From Sphingopyxis solisilvae (GTDB lineage Bacteria; Pseudomonadota; Alphaproteobacteria; Sphingomonadales; Sphingomonadaceae), in NCBI RefSeq assembly GCF_015475875.1, contig NZ_JADKYM010000003.1:134817-198816 (forward strand): a DNA stretch of 64,000 bases, given 5' to 3'. The notes beneath the pieces were generated by a model that saw nothing but the letters and a program-made list of their open reading frames with translations, searched no databases and was not told the DNA's origin. Position numbers and translations under genes: made by a program. Below are positions 45,560-54,085 of this stretch, piece by piece. Within the stretch, counting starts at the first letter, position 1. Each line of letters begins with the position of its first letter.

Positions 45560-45585
45560 GGAACGGGTGCGGCTTTCGTATCGTT
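45560..45585 (+). promoter_or_regulatory. EcfG (general stress sigma factor) type promoter
   Basis: GGAAC (45560-45564), 17 bases, CGTT (45582-45585) is a perfect match to the alphaproteobacterial EcfG consensus GGAAC-N16/17-CGTT. It points at the response regulator gene at 45713, leaving a leader of about 120 bases. It is the only such match I noticed in an intergenic region of the window. Confidence 0.7.
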
Positions 45586-45712
45586 ATGTGGCAACGACTG
45601 TTGCTCTGTAGCCACGCTCATAGCCGGAAACGTGTCGCTTCGTCGATGGGAAGCCGAAGCAATCTTGCACGACGGCGTCGGGCACGTCATGGCGCGATCA
45701 AAGGGAGACCCT

Positions 45713-46150
45713 ATGCTCTTCGCATCCCGCCCGTCCTGCATCAAGCGGCTGCTGATCATCGAGGATGATCCGCTGGTGGCGTTCGACAACGAGCGGACGC
45801 TGAAACACAGCGGTTACGATATCGTCGCGACGGTCGATTCGGGCGAGGCCGCGGTCCCGATTATCGCTGACGAACAGATCGACGCGCTGGTGCTCGACCT
45901 GGGGCTTGCCGGACATATGACCGGACGCGAGGTTGCCCGCTTGGCGCGCGACCGCGGCATCGCGGTGCTGTTGGTAACCGGTCAATGCCCCGAAGACGCA
46001 AGCGACATTGCCATGGCCTGCCTCGACAAGCCGCACAGCCCGTCGGCGCTGGTTGCCGCACTGAAGGCGCTCGAAACGATGATCTGCAAGAATCAGGCGC
46101 CGCGCAAGGTCGCTGGCCTGACGACCTGGTGGCGCCCCGCCGCGGCCTGA
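45713..46150 (+). CDS. Single-domain response regulator (CheY-like receiver)
   Basis: A 145-residue receiver domain without an output domain. All phosphorylation-site residues are present: acidic pair Asp18/Asp19 in LIIEDDP, phosphoacceptor Asp62 in LVLDLGLAG, Thr89 in LVTG and Lys106 in CLDKPHSP. A 25-residue polar tail follows. The ATG at 45713 has AAGGGAG six bases upstream. An EcfG-type promoter lies upstream, so it is probably part of the general stress response; it lacks the FATGUY motif of SdrG-type regulators. No kinase gene is adjacent. Confidence 0.9.
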   Translation: MLFASRPSCIKRLLIIEDDPLVAFDNERTLKHSGYDIVATVDSGEAAVPIIADEQIDALVLDLGLAGHMTGREVARLARDRGIAVLLVTGQCPEDASDIAMACLDKPHSPSALVAALKALETMICKNQAPRKVAGLTTWWRPAAA

Positions 46151-46263
46151 GCACGGCGGACCGGCGGGCGGGTCAATTACCCGCTTCCAATTTGGCAGGG
46201 AGGCTTTAGGCCCATCACTTGGGCGCCGCGCCGGTCCTCGGCCGCGCCGGGGAGACGAACGAC

Positions 46264-47667
46264 TTGCCGCAGGATGTGACAACGCCGCCGCCGCATAGCT
46301 GGTGGCACAGCTTTCGCCCCTATCTGGAACGCGCGCCGCTGGCGGCGCTGTTGCTCGGCATTTCGTCGGGCTTTCCCTACGCGATGATCGGCGCAACGCT
46401 GACGACGCGATTGTCGCAGGACGGGTTTCAGAAATCGTCGATCACCGCCTTCTCGCTCGCTTTTCTTGCCTATAATCTAAAGCCGCTTTGGGCGTGGGTG
46501 GTCGATGCCGTCCGGCTGCCTGGCGCCCGATTCGTCGGCCAGCGCGTGAGCTGGATGATCCTGGCCGCCGCGCTTGTCATGCTGGCGGTCGCGAATCTTG
46601 CGATGGTCGATCCCGCGCGGGTCGGCCAGTCGCCGGTCGGGCAGTTGATGATATGGTTCGGCCTTGGGCGCGAGGGCGAATTTGCGGCGCTCTTCGAAAT
46701 GGCGATGGGTGCGGTGCTCGTCGGGCTGATGGGTGCGACGTTCGACATCGTGATCGACGCCTATCGCATCGAGATATTGAAGCCCGAACAGCTGGGCGTC
46801 GGGTCGGGCATGTCGCAATATGGCTGGCGCATCGGATCGGCAGGCGCGGGCGCCATCGCGCTGTTCATGGCGGCGCGCCAGGGCTGGGAGGCCGCTTATT
46901 TCGTCTGCGCGCTGCTCGCGCTTCCGGCGGTGATCGCCGCGCTGTGGGTCGGAGAACCCGAACGCCACCGCGAGGCGGTGCAGCGCGAAGGACGGCCGGG
47001 CATCCTCGCGGGCATCGTCGGCCCCTTCACCGAATTTTTCAGCCGCCATGGCGCGTGGCTGGTGCTGCTCTTCATCCTGCTTCACAAAATCGGCGACACG
47101 CTCGCCAATTTGACGCTGCGCCTGCTGCTCGACGATCTGGGCTTCAGCAATGACGAGATCGCCATCTATGACGTCGGTATCGGCTTCTGGGCCTATCTGA
47201 TCGGCATTTTCATCGGCGGCGCGCTCTACGCGCGGCTTGGCATGAAAAAATCGGTGCTGCTCAGCCTGATCCTGATGGCGGTCAGCAATTTCAGCTTCGC
47301 GCTGCTGGCTGCCGCCGGGCACAGCAATTGGGGCCTTGCGGGCGCGATCGCGTTCGAAAATATCGCCAGCGGGATCGGCGGCGTCGTCGTCGTCGCCTAT
47401 TTCTCGGCGCTATGCGATCTGCGTTTCACCGCTGCTCATTATGCGCTCATCAGTTCGGCTGCCAGCATCGTCGGGCGCTTCCTGACCGGCACGACCGCGG
47501 GCGCGATGATGGACGCATTCGGCAACGTCAATTTCTATCTGCTCACCGTGGTCGCCGCACTGCCGGGTATCATCCTTTTCTGGCTGATGATGCGCAGCGG
47601 GCTGGTCGAACTGTCAGTGGGCACGGCGGGCCGCGCAGGGAGCGCTGCGAAAGAGCCGGCGGCCTGA
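46264..47667 (+). CDS. AmpG-like MFS permease
   Basis: A 467-residue major facilitator with about 12-14 helices, resembling AmpG muropeptide permeases: PLAALLLGISSGFPYAMIGATLTTRL and YNLKPLWAWVVDAV match the first helices and motif A region, and DLRFTAAHYALISSAASIVGRF the tenth-eleventh. It would import anhydromuropeptides for peptidoglycan recycling. The start is set at TTG 46264 because GGGGAG lies nine bases upstream; a GTG at 46276 is the alternative, and there is no ATG before the first helix. Confidence 0.88.
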   Translation: MPQDVTTPPPHSWWHSFRPYLERAPLAALLLGISSGFPYAMIGATLTTRLSQDGFQKSSITAFSLAFLAYNLKPLWAWVVDAVRLPGARFVGQRVSWMILAAALVMLAVANLAMVDPARVGQSPVGQLMIWFGLGREGEFAALFEMAMGAVLVGLMGATFDIVIDAYRIEILKPEQLGVGSGMSQYGWRIGSAGAGAIALFMAARQGWEAAYFVCALLALPAVIAALWVGEPERHREAVQREGRPGILAGIVGPFTEFFSRHGAWLVLLFILLHKIGDTLANLTLRLLLDDLGFSNDEIAIYDVGIGFWAYLIGIFIGGALYARLGMKKSVLLSLILMAVSNFSFALLAAAGHSNWGLAGAIAFENIASGIGGVVVVAYFSALCDLRFTAAHYALISSAASIVGRFLTGTTAGAMMDAFGNVNFYLLTVVAALPGIILFWLMMRSGLVELSVGTAGRAGSAAKEPAA

Positions 47668-47671
47668 TGGG

Positions 47672-49003
47672 TCAGGCGGGTATCTCGTCATTCGCCGCGA
47701 GCACCTCGCCCGCGAGATAGAGCGAGCCGCAGATGAGGACGTCGCCGGGCGCGTCCGCAAGCTGGCGCAGCGCGGTCGGCACATTGTCGCACGGGCGGGC
47801 ATCGACGATGCCGAGCCCGTCCTGCACCCACCAGCACAGATCCTTCGGGTCATGATGCTCGTGACCGCGGATCGGCACCGCGCTGAACGTGGCGATGCGG
47901 TCGGCGAAGGGGCGCAGGAAGCCCATCGCATTCTTGTTTGAGAGCAGGCCGCAGACGATGTGGAGCGTCGCCACGCCTTCCAGTGCGCGCGAAAGGGCGA
48001 CGCCCGCGTCGGGGTTGTGACCGCCGTCGAGCCAGACCGTCGTGGACGGCGGAAGCAGGGCGGTGAGCGGCCCGGCGCCGAGCTGCTGCATTCGAGCGGG
48101 CCAAGTCGCACGTGTCATGGCGGCGGAGAGCGCGGCTTCGTCAATGCGGACGGCGTGCTGATGACGGAGCATCGCGACCGCGAGCGCAGCATTGTCGGCC
48201 TGATGCGCGCCCGCCATTGCGGGGAGTGGCAGATCGAGCGCGCCGCGGGCATCGCGATAGGCGAGGCGGCCGTCGACGACGCGGGCGTCCCACGCCGTGC
48301 CGCGATCGACGAGTGATGCGCCAACCGCCGCCGCGCGCGCGGCGATCACCGCGCGCATCGACGCTGGATAGGCCTGCGTTACCAGCGGCGCGCCCGGCTT
48401 GGCGATCCCCGCCTTTTCAAAGGCGATGCGGTCGTGCGGCGGCGCAGGCACATCGGCTTCGGGCGCGAGCAGAAAGGCCTCATGGTCGATGCCGAGCGAG
48501 GCGATGCCGCATACGGTCGGCGCGGCGATGACGTTCGTGGCGTCGAGCCGCCCGCCAAGCCCGACTTCGACGATACAGGCGTCGACGGGTGCGCGCGCGA
48601 AGGCGAGGAAGGCGGCGGCGGTCGTGACTTCGAAGAAGCTGGCTTGCAGGTCGTGCGCGGCGTCGAGGACTTCGGTGAGCAGCGCCGTGAGCAGCGCGTC
48701 GTCGATCAATGTTCCGGCGAGGCGAATGCGCTCATTGAAGCGGACGAGGTGCGGGCTGGAATAGACATGCGCGGTCAGGCCTTGTGCTTCAATGGCGGCG
48801 CGCAGGAAGGCGCAGGTCGAACCCTTGCCGTTGGTTCCGGCAACATGGAACACGGGTGGCAGATGGTGCTGCGGATCGCCGAGGCGGCGGCAAAGTTCGG
48901 CAATGCGTTCGAGGCCGAGGATGTCGCGTCCCGGCGACAGCGCGGTCAGGCGATCGAGCTGGGCCTGGACGGCGGGGTCGGTGCTGTGGGCGTGGTCGGG
49001 CAT
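47672..49003 (-). CDS. folC: Bifunctional folylpolyglutamate synthase / dihydrofolate synthase
   Basis: A Mur-ligase-family enzyme of 443 residues that adds glutamate to dihydropteroate and folates. Motifs: VFHVAGTNGKGSTCAFLRAA (ATP loop), SSPHLVRFNERIRL, FEVTTAAAFLAFA and VWLDGGHNPDAG. The ATG at 49003 is chosen because an in-frame ATG at 49030 lies inside the palindromic repeat. It is the last gene of the operon descending from lapA through accD, with a hairpin repeat between accD and folC. It converges with the permease (four bases between stops). Confidence 0.95.
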   Translation of the reverse strand: MPDHAHSTDPAVQAQLDRLTALSPGRDILGLERIAELCRRLGDPQHHLPPVFHVAGTNGKGSTCAFLRAAIEAQGLTAHVYSSPHLVRFNERIRLAGTLIDDALLTALLTEVLDAAHDLQASFFEVTTAAAFLAFARAPVDACIVEVGLGGRLDATNVIAAPTVCGIASLGIDHEAFLLAPEADVPAPPHDRIAFEKAGIAKPGAPLVTQAYPASMRAVIAARAAAVGASLVDRGTAWDARVVDGRLAYRDARGALDLPLPAMAGAHQADNAALAVAMLRHQHAVRIDEAALSAAMTRATWPARMQQLGAGPLTALLPPSTTVWLDGGHNPDAGVALSRALEGVATLHIVCGLLSNKNAMGFLRPFADRIATFSAVPIRGHEHHDPKDLCWWVQDGLGIVDARPCDNVPTALRQLADAPGDVLICGSLYLAGEVLAANDEIPA

Positions 49004-49025
49004 GGCCGTGTGCCTAATTGGGTCC

Positions 49026-49100
49026 GTCATTGCGAGCGGAGCGAAGCAATCCAGGGCGGTTTACGCAGGCTCTGGATTGCTTCGCTCCGCTCGCAATGAC
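49026..49100. repeat. 29-bp perfect inverted repeat (family R2, copy b)
   Basis: Arms 49026-49054 and 49072-49100 are perfect reverse complements (begin GTCATTGCGAGCGGAGCGAA) around a 17-base loop. It is in the 109-base accD-folC gap within an operon. Relative to copy a at 11772 one stem position is changed in both arms (GCGCAGCG to GCGGAGCG and its complement), keeping the pairing. Confidence 0.9.
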
Positions 49101-49112
49101 GAGGTTGGAAAG

Positions 49113-49964
49113 TCAGGCAGCCTTCTCGGGCGCCAGATAGCCGATCAACCGGCCCAGCGTCTCCGGCAGCTCCTTGCGATGCACCACCATGTCGATCATC
49201 CCGTGATCGAGCAGATATTCAGCGCGCTGGAAGCCCTCGGGCAGTTTTTCGCGGATCGTGTTTTCGATCACGCGCTGGCCCGCGAAGCCGATCAGCGCCT
49301 TGGGTTCGCTGATCTGCACGTCGCCGAGCATCGCATAGCTGGCGGTGACGCCGCCGGTGGTCGGGTCGGTCAAGAGGACGATATAGGGCAGGCCGGCGCG
49401 GCGGAGGCGCGCCAAGGCGACGGTCGCGCGCGGCATCTGCATCAGCGACAGCGTGCCTTCCTGCATCCGCGCGCCACCCGCCGCGGTGATCGCGATATAG
49501 GGGACGCCGCGTTTGATCGCATTTTCGACGCCCGCCACAAAGGCTTCACCCACAGCGACGCCCATCGATCCGCCCATGAAAGCGAAATCCTGCACGCCGA
49601 TCACGACGCCCTGGCCCGAAATACGGCCAAAGGCATTCTGATAGGCGTCGCGGTCGCCGGTCTGCGCGCGCGCCGCCTTGATGCGGTCGACATATTTTTT
49701 GGTGTCGCGGAATTTGAGCGGATCTTCCGGCGCGGCGGGGGCGGCGATCATTTCGTGCAGCCCGCCGTCGAACAATTGCGCGAAGCGTTCCTTGGCGCCG
49801 ATGCGGTCGTGATGGTCGCAGCGCGGGCAGACGTTCAGATTATCTTCCCATTCCTTGACGAACACCATCTGCTGACACTGGCGGCATTTGTGCCACAGAT
49901 TATCGGCGGTATCGCGCTTGGCGGTGAAGGGCAGGGCGTTGCGAACGCGGTCGAGCCAGCTCAT
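49113..49964 (-). CDS. accD: Acetyl-CoA carboxylase carboxyltransferase subunit beta
   Basis: Carboxyltransferase beta subunit for malonyl-CoA synthesis in fatty acid biosynthesis. The 283-residue protein has the N-terminal zinc ribbon with Cys27, Cys30, Cys46 and Cys49 (CRQCQ, CPRCD) and the crotonase-like domain with [19 protein letters not shown] and [14 protein letters not shown]. The ATG overlaps the trpA stop (ATGA). The trpFBA-accD-folC order is a conserved alphaproteobacterial arrangement. Confidence 0.97.
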   Translation of the reverse strand: MSWLDRVRNALPFTAKRDTADNLWHKCRQCQQMVFVKEWEDNLNVCPRCDHHDRIGAKERFAQLFDGGLHEMIAAPAAPEDPLKFRDTKKYVDRIKAARAQTGDRDAYQNAFGRISGQGVVIGVQDFAFMGGSMGVAVGEAFVAGVENAIKRGVPYIAITAAGGARMQEGTLSLMQMPRATVALARLRRAGLPYIVLLTDPTTGGVTASYAMLGDVQISEPKALIGFAGQRVIENTIREKLPEGFQRAEYLLDHGMIDMVVHRKELPETLGRLIGYLAPEKAA

Positions 49965-50755
49965 GCGGCGATCTCCTTGGCGCTATGGATAGCATTGGCG
50001 AGGGTGCGGGTGAAAGCCTCGACATGCGGGGCCGCGGCGTCGCCATGCTGCGCGACGAGTTCGACCAGCGCCGAGCCGACGACGACGCCATCGGCGACCT
50101 TGGCGATTTCGGCAGCCTGTTGCGGGGTCCGGACGCCGAAGCCCACGGCAACGGGCAGGTCGGTTGCGGCCTTGAGCCGCGCGACGGCTTCGTCGATGCT
50201 CGCCTGTGCGGCCTGCTGCTGGCCGGTGATGCCGGCGACCGAGACATAATAGAGGAAGCCGCCCGCGCCATTCAGCACGGCGGGCAGGCGCGCGGTGTCG
50301 GTGGTCGGCGTAGCGAGGCGGATCAGGTCGATGCCCGCGGCACGGAGCGCGGGCCCGAGTTCGGGGTCTTCCTCGGCGGGAACATCGACGCAGATGACGC
50401 CATCGACGCCCGCCTTGGCGCATTCGGCCGCGAACCAGTCGCCGCCGCGGATCGTCATCGGATTGGCATAACCCATCAGGACAAGCGGGGTATCGGGGTG
50501 ACGCTGGCGGAAGGCGGCGGCAGTGGCGAAAATGTCGGCGGTAGTCGTGCCCTTGGCGAGACTGCGCAGGTTCGCTTGCTGGATTGCGGGGCCATCGGCC
50601 ATCGGATCGGTAAACGGCATGCCAAGCTCGATCACATCGGCGCCACCCGCAACGAGCGCGTCGAGATTCGCAGCGGTGTTGCCGTCGCCTGCGGTGATGA
50701 AGGCGACGAGCGCGGGGTGGGGTTTGGCGAAGGCGGCGGCGAAGCGGGTGCTCAT
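49961..50755 (-). CDS. trpA: Tryptophan synthase alpha chain
   Basis: Cleaves indole-3-glycerol phosphate to indole, which is channelled to TrpB. The 264-residue TIM barrel shows the catalytic Glu and Asp in [19 protein letters not shown] and the phosphate-binding [10 protein letters not shown] and GSALVEL. It overlaps accD by four bases. It is separated from trpB by a 187-base R1 repeat, unusual for subunits needed in equal amounts. Confidence 0.97.
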   Translation of the reverse strand: MSTRFAAAFAKPHPALVAFITAGDGNTAANLDALVAGGADVIELGMPFTDPMADGPAIQQANLRSLAKGTTTADIFATAAAFRQRHPDTPLVLMGYANPMTIRGGDWFAAECAKAGVDGVICVDVPAEEDPELGPALRAAGIDLIRLATPTTDTARLPAVLNGAGGFLYYVSVAGITGQQQAAQASIDEAVARLKAATDLPVAVGFGVRTPQQAAEIAKVADGVVVGSALVELVAQHGDAAAPHVEAFTRTLANAIHSAKEIAA

Positions 50756-50757
50756 TT

Positions 50758-50944
50758 CCCCTCTCCCCTTGCGGGAGAGGGTTGCGCAGACTTGCCAGCT
50801 TGCTGGCTAGTCGTGGCTGGGTGAGGGGTTTGCGATCGCAATACGATCGCGCGAGCCTTTGGCTCGCTCACCCTCATCCAACTGCGCCTAACCGCCTGCG
50901 GCGGCAAGGCTTCGTATCCTTCTCCCGTCAAGGGAGAAGGGATT
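50758..50944. repeat. Nested-palindrome repeat (family R1, copy 3)
   Basis: A 187-base element filling the trpB-trpA gap. Terminal hairpins CCCTCTCCC-CTTGC-GGGAGAGGG (50759-50781) and CCTTCTCCC-GTCAA-GGGAGAAGG (50918-50940) are nearly identical to those of copy 1, as is the inner GCTGGGTGAGGGG ... CTCGCTCACCCTCATCC dyad. It contains no coding sequence. Confidence 0.9.
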
Positions 50945-50954
50945 ACGCGGGCGC

Positions 50955-52187
50955 TCATAGTTTCACCCCCAGCGCGTCGGCCACCGTGAAGATATCCTTA
51001 TCCCCGCGCCCCGAGCAATTGACGATGATGATCTTGTCCTTGCCCAGCGTTGGCGCGATGCGTTCGGCGGCGGCGATCGCGTGCGCGCTTTCGAGCGCGG
51101 GGATGATGCCTTCGAGTTTCGTCAGCTTCTGGAAGCTCGTCAACGCCTCCTCGTCAGTGACGGGTTCGTAGCGGACGCGGCCGATGTCGTGGAGCCAGCT
51201 ATGTTCGGGGCCGATGCCCGGATAGTCGAGGCCTGCCGAGATGCTGTGCGCTTCGGTGATCTGGCCGTCCTCGTCCTGAAGCAGGTAGGTCCTGTTGCCG
51301 TGGAGGATGCCGGGCCTCCCGCCCGCAAGGCTGGCAGCGTGCTTGCCGTCCAGCCCTTCGCCCGCGGCTTCCACGCCGACGATCTCGACGTCCGTGTCAT
51401 CGAGGAACGGGTGGAACAGCCCGATCGCGTTCGACCCGCCGCCGACCGGTGCGATCAGCATGTCGGGCAGGCGGCCCTCGGCTTCCAAAATCTGTTCGCG
51501 CGCCTCGTCGCCGATCACCGACTGAAAATCGCGCACGAGCTGCGGATAGGGGTGCGGCCCCGCGACGGTGCCGATGATGTAGAAAGTGTCGTGGACGTTC
51601 GCGACCCAGTGGCGCAGCGCCTCGTTCATCGCGTCCTTCAGCGTCTTTGCGCCCGATTCCACTGCGACAACTTCGGCGCCGAGCAATTTCATGCGGAACA
51701 CGTTTGGCTGCTGTCGCGCAACGTCGACCGCGCCCATGAAGATGGTGCAGGGCAGGCCGAACAGCGCCGCGACGGTCGCGGTTGCAACGCCATGCTGGCC
51801 CGCGCCGGTCTCGGCGATGATCTTGGTCTTGCCCATCCGCTTGGCGAGCAGGATCTGGCCGATGCAATTGTTGATCTTGTGCGCGCCGGTGTGGTTCAGG
51901 TCCTCGCGCTTCAGATAGATTTTCGCGCCGCCGAGATGGTCGGTGAGGCGCTGCGCCAGCCACAGCGGGCTGGGGCGGCCGACATAGTTTTTCAGCAGGT
52001 AATCGAACTGGGCCTTGAACGCGGGGTCGGCCTGCGCGGCGCGATAATGGCGTTCGAGGTCGAGGATCAGCGGCATCAGCGTTTCGGCGACATAGCGGCC
52101 ACCGAACTGGCCGAAATGGCCGCGGTCGTCGGGGCCGGAGCGAAGGCTGTTGGGCAGGGTCGGGGCGTCGGTCATCGTCATATCCAT
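50955..52187 (-). CDS. trpB: Tryptophan synthase beta chain
   Basis: PLP enzyme joining indole and serine to tryptophan. About 410 residues; PLP Lys104 in [13 protein letters not shown], ammonium/serine-site [10 protein letters not shown] and the phosphate loop GGGSNAIG are present. Three possible ATGs (52187, 52181, 52175) begin MDMTMTDAP; the difference does not affect the domain. It sits 90 bases after trpF. Confidence 0.97.
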   Translation of the reverse strand: MDMTMTDAPTLPNSLRSGPDDRGHFGQFGGRYVAETLMPLILDLERHYRAAQADPAFKAQFDYLLKNYVGRPSPLWLAQRLTDHLGGAKIYLKREDLNHTGAHKINNCIGQILLAKRMGKTKIIAETGAGQHGVATATVAALFGLPCTIFMGAVDVARQQPNVFRMKLLGAEVVAVESGAKTLKDAMNEALRHWVANVHDTFYIIGTVAGPHPYPQLVRDFQSVIGDEAREQILEAEGRLPDMLIAPVGGGSNAIGLFHPFLDDTDVEIVGVEAAGEGLDGKHAASLAGGRPGILHGNRTYLLQDEDGQITEAHSISAGLDYPGIGPEHSWLHDIGRVRYEPVTDEEALTSFQKLTKLEGIIPALESAHAIAAAERIAPTLGKDKIIIVNCSGRGDKDIFTVADALGVKL

Positions 52188-52277
52188 CGGTTACGGGTGG
52201 GCATTCACTTGAAGATCAGGTCTCAAGCGATCAGCGCCATCGTTTTCCGGTGTGCAGGACGAGGGGGTGTGCCGTGG

Positions 52278-52913
52278 TCATCGACCGACCGCTTTAAGGA
52301 AAGCGGCGATCTTGTCCACATCCTTGACGCCCGGGGCGCTTTCGACGCCCGACGACACATCGACCAGCGGCGCGCCGGTCGCGGCGAGCGCTTCGCCGAC
52401 GTTGGCGGGGGTCAGGCCGCCGGCGATGCCCCAGTCGATGGTGTGACGATGGTTCTGGAGCAGCGTCCAGTCGAACCGGGTGCCGGTGCCGCCCGGGAGT
52501 GCGGCCGCCGGGGCATCGAACAGGATGCGGTCGGCCGCCCCTTCATATTTGCGGATCCGCTCGAGCGTTCCGGCATCCTTCAGCCCGACCGCCTTCCAGA
52601 TTTCGGCAGGCACCAGACGTTTGACGACCGCCAGCCATTCGGCGGTCTCGCCGCCGTGAAACTGGACGATGTCGGGCCGCACCGTCGCCAGCGCCTCGCC
52701 GGTCAGTTGCTGCGAGGCGTTGACGAGCAGCAGCGCCACCTGGACGTGCCGCCCGGCGCGCTTGCGCAGTTCCGCCGCGGTCTTGAGATCGACGTGGCGC
52801 GGGCTGGGTTCGTAATGCACAAGGCCGATGTGCGTCGCGCCATATTCGATCGCGGCATCGACCGTTTCAGGCGTGGAGAGACCGCAGATTTTGACGAATG
52901 GGGGCATGGGCAT
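52278..52913 (-). CDS. trpF: Phosphoribosylanthranilate isomerase
   Basis: Amadori rearrangement step of tryptophan synthesis. The 211-residue TIM barrel begins MPMPPFVKICGLSTPETVDA with the catalytic Cys in KICG; the general acid Asp is in ILFDAPAAALPGGTG and the phosphate-binding DWGIAGGLTP is near 162. The ATG at 52913 has AGGAAAAG directly upstream. Continues the operon from pyrF after a hairpin repeat. Confidence 0.96.
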   Translation of the reverse strand: MPMPPFVKICGLSTPETVDAAIEYGATHIGLVHYEPSPRHVDLKTAAELRKRAGRHVQVALLLVNASQQLTGEALATVRPDIVQFHGGETAEWLAVVKRLVPAEIWKAVGLKDAGTLERIRKYEGAADRILFDAPAAALPGGTGTRFDWTLLQNHRHTIDWGIAGGLTPANVGEALAATGAPLVDVSSGVESAPGVKDVDKIAAFLKAVGR

Positions 52914-52933
52914 CTTTTCCTGTCGCTGTTCCT

Positions 52934-52992
52934 GCGCAGACCGGGATCTCCGCGGTGCGAAAGGGCGCACCGGCGAAGATCCCGGTCTGCGC
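52934..52992. repeat. 16-bp perfect inverted repeat (family R4)
   Basis: GCGCAGACCGGGATCT (52934-52949) and its exact complement (52977-52992) flank inner complementary segments (GGTGCG/CGCACC). It fills most of the 102-base pyrF-trpF gap and would make a stable hairpin in the operon transcript, about 20 bases before the trpF start. Confidence 0.85.
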
Positions 52993-53015
52993 CGGGATGA
53001 CGGATGTGTGGGTGA

Positions 53016-53690
53016 CTAAAGCGTCGCTTCGATCTCGCGGGCTGCCAGATCGGGGTCGGGCGACTGGCTGATCGGGCGTCCGACGACCAGGATCGACGCG
53101 CCGTCGGCCATGGCCTGCGCCGGGGTCACAACCCGTTTCTGGTCTCCCGCCTTGCCATTGGCGGGGCGGACGCCGGGGACGACAAAGAAACCGCCCGGCC
53201 AGGCCTTACGCGCCGCCTTGACCTCCTGTCCGGAACAGACGATCCCGTCGAGGCCGGATTCGCGCGCCAGCGCCGCCAGCCGGACAACCTGGTCGTGCGG
53301 GGTGCCGCCGACTCCGATGTCGTCCAGATCGGGTGCGTCGAGGCTGGTGAGGACGGTGACCGCCACGACCTTGGTATTCAGCCCCGCTGAAGCCTTTGCT
53401 TCTTCCAGCATCGCGCGGCCGCCCGCGGCATGGACGGTCAGGATCGCCGGTTCGAGCGGACGCAGCGCCTGGATCGCCTTGGCCACCGTATTCGGAATGT
53501 CGTGCAGTTTCAGGTCGAGGAAGATGGGCAGACCGATCTTCGCCATTTCATGGACGCCATGATGCCCGTTGGCGCAGAAAAATTCGAGGCCCAGCTTCAA
53601 CCCGCCGACATGGTGCCGCACCTTTTGCGCCAGCGTCTGCGCGGCGTCGAGATGCGGGTGGTCGATGGCGAGATAAAGCGGCGAGCTCAT
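53016..53690 (-). CDS. pyrF: Orotidine 5'-phosphate decarboxylase
   Basis: Last step of UMP synthesis. The 224-residue TIM barrel has the catalytic DLKLHDIPNTV motif near residues 58-68, LTVHAAGG, and the phosphate-binding VPGVRP and VVGRPIS. The ATG at 53690 overlaps the LapA-domain gene stop (ATGA). An in-frame upstream extension would run through that gene and is rejected. Confidence 0.96.
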   Translation of the reverse strand: MSSPLYLAIDHPHLDAAQTLAQKVRHHVGGLKLGLEFFCANGHHGVHEMAKIGLPIFLDLKLHDIPNTVAKAIQALRPLEPAILTVHAAGGRAMLEEAKASAGLNTKVVAVTVLTSLDAPDLDDIGVGGTPHDQVVRLAALARESGLDGIVCSGQEVKAARKAWPGGFFVVPGVRPANGKAGDQKRVVTPAQAMADGASILVVGRPISQSPDPDLAAREIEATL

Positions 53691-54019
53691 GGGGTCTCCA
53701 GCGGCGAGGGCGGAATATCGTTGACGGGGGCGGTGGCGGCGGGTGCCGGATCGGCCGGACGGTTGGCGAGCGCGCGCATGTCGGCAAGCTGGCGCTCGCT
53801 GGCATCGAGGCGGCGTTTCAACGACCAGCGCGTGGTACGCAGCGCGATCCACATCGGCACGCTGCCGATCAGGAAGGATGCGAGGATCAACACCGGCAAT
53901 TTGGTGTCGAGCACCTGTCCGGGCCAGATGGTGACGGTCACCGCAAGCCAATTCGCCATCGCGAAAATAACCAGCACCGCGGTCAGCAAGACCCAGATGA
54001 TTGTCCGCAAGATGCCCAC
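53687..54019 (-). CDS. LapA domain (DUF1049) membrane protein
   Basis: A 110-residue inner-membrane protein with two helices (about residues 5-25 and 41-62) and a cytoplasmic coiled coil (RRLDASERQLADMRALAN), then a Pro-rich tail. The LapA (lipopolysaccharide assembly protein A) domain in E. coli takes part in regulating LPS synthesis. It probably heads the pyrF-trpFBA-accD-folC operon, an arrangement found in many alphaproteobacteria. Confidence 0.85.
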   Translation of the reverse strand: MGILRTIIWVLLTAVLVIFAMANWLAVTVTIWPGQVLDTKLPVLILASFLIGSVPMWIALRTTRWSLKRRLDASERQLADMRALANRPADPAPAATAPVNDIPPSPLETP

Positions 54020-54085
54020 TATATCATGCTCCTCTGTCGGTCGGGTTCGACCCTAAGCCAGATCGGCACGGCTTTCCAGTCCGGC

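Noticed and set aside
46168..46184. GCGGGT-CAATT-ACCCGC hairpin after the response regulator
   Set aside because: The stem is only six bases and is followed by TTCC, not a T-run, so termination is not supported.
51081..53000. A 639-codon plus-strand frame opposite trpB and trpF
   Set aside because: Antisense shadow of conserved trp genes; composition rich in Arg, Gly, His and Gln without any recognisable fold.
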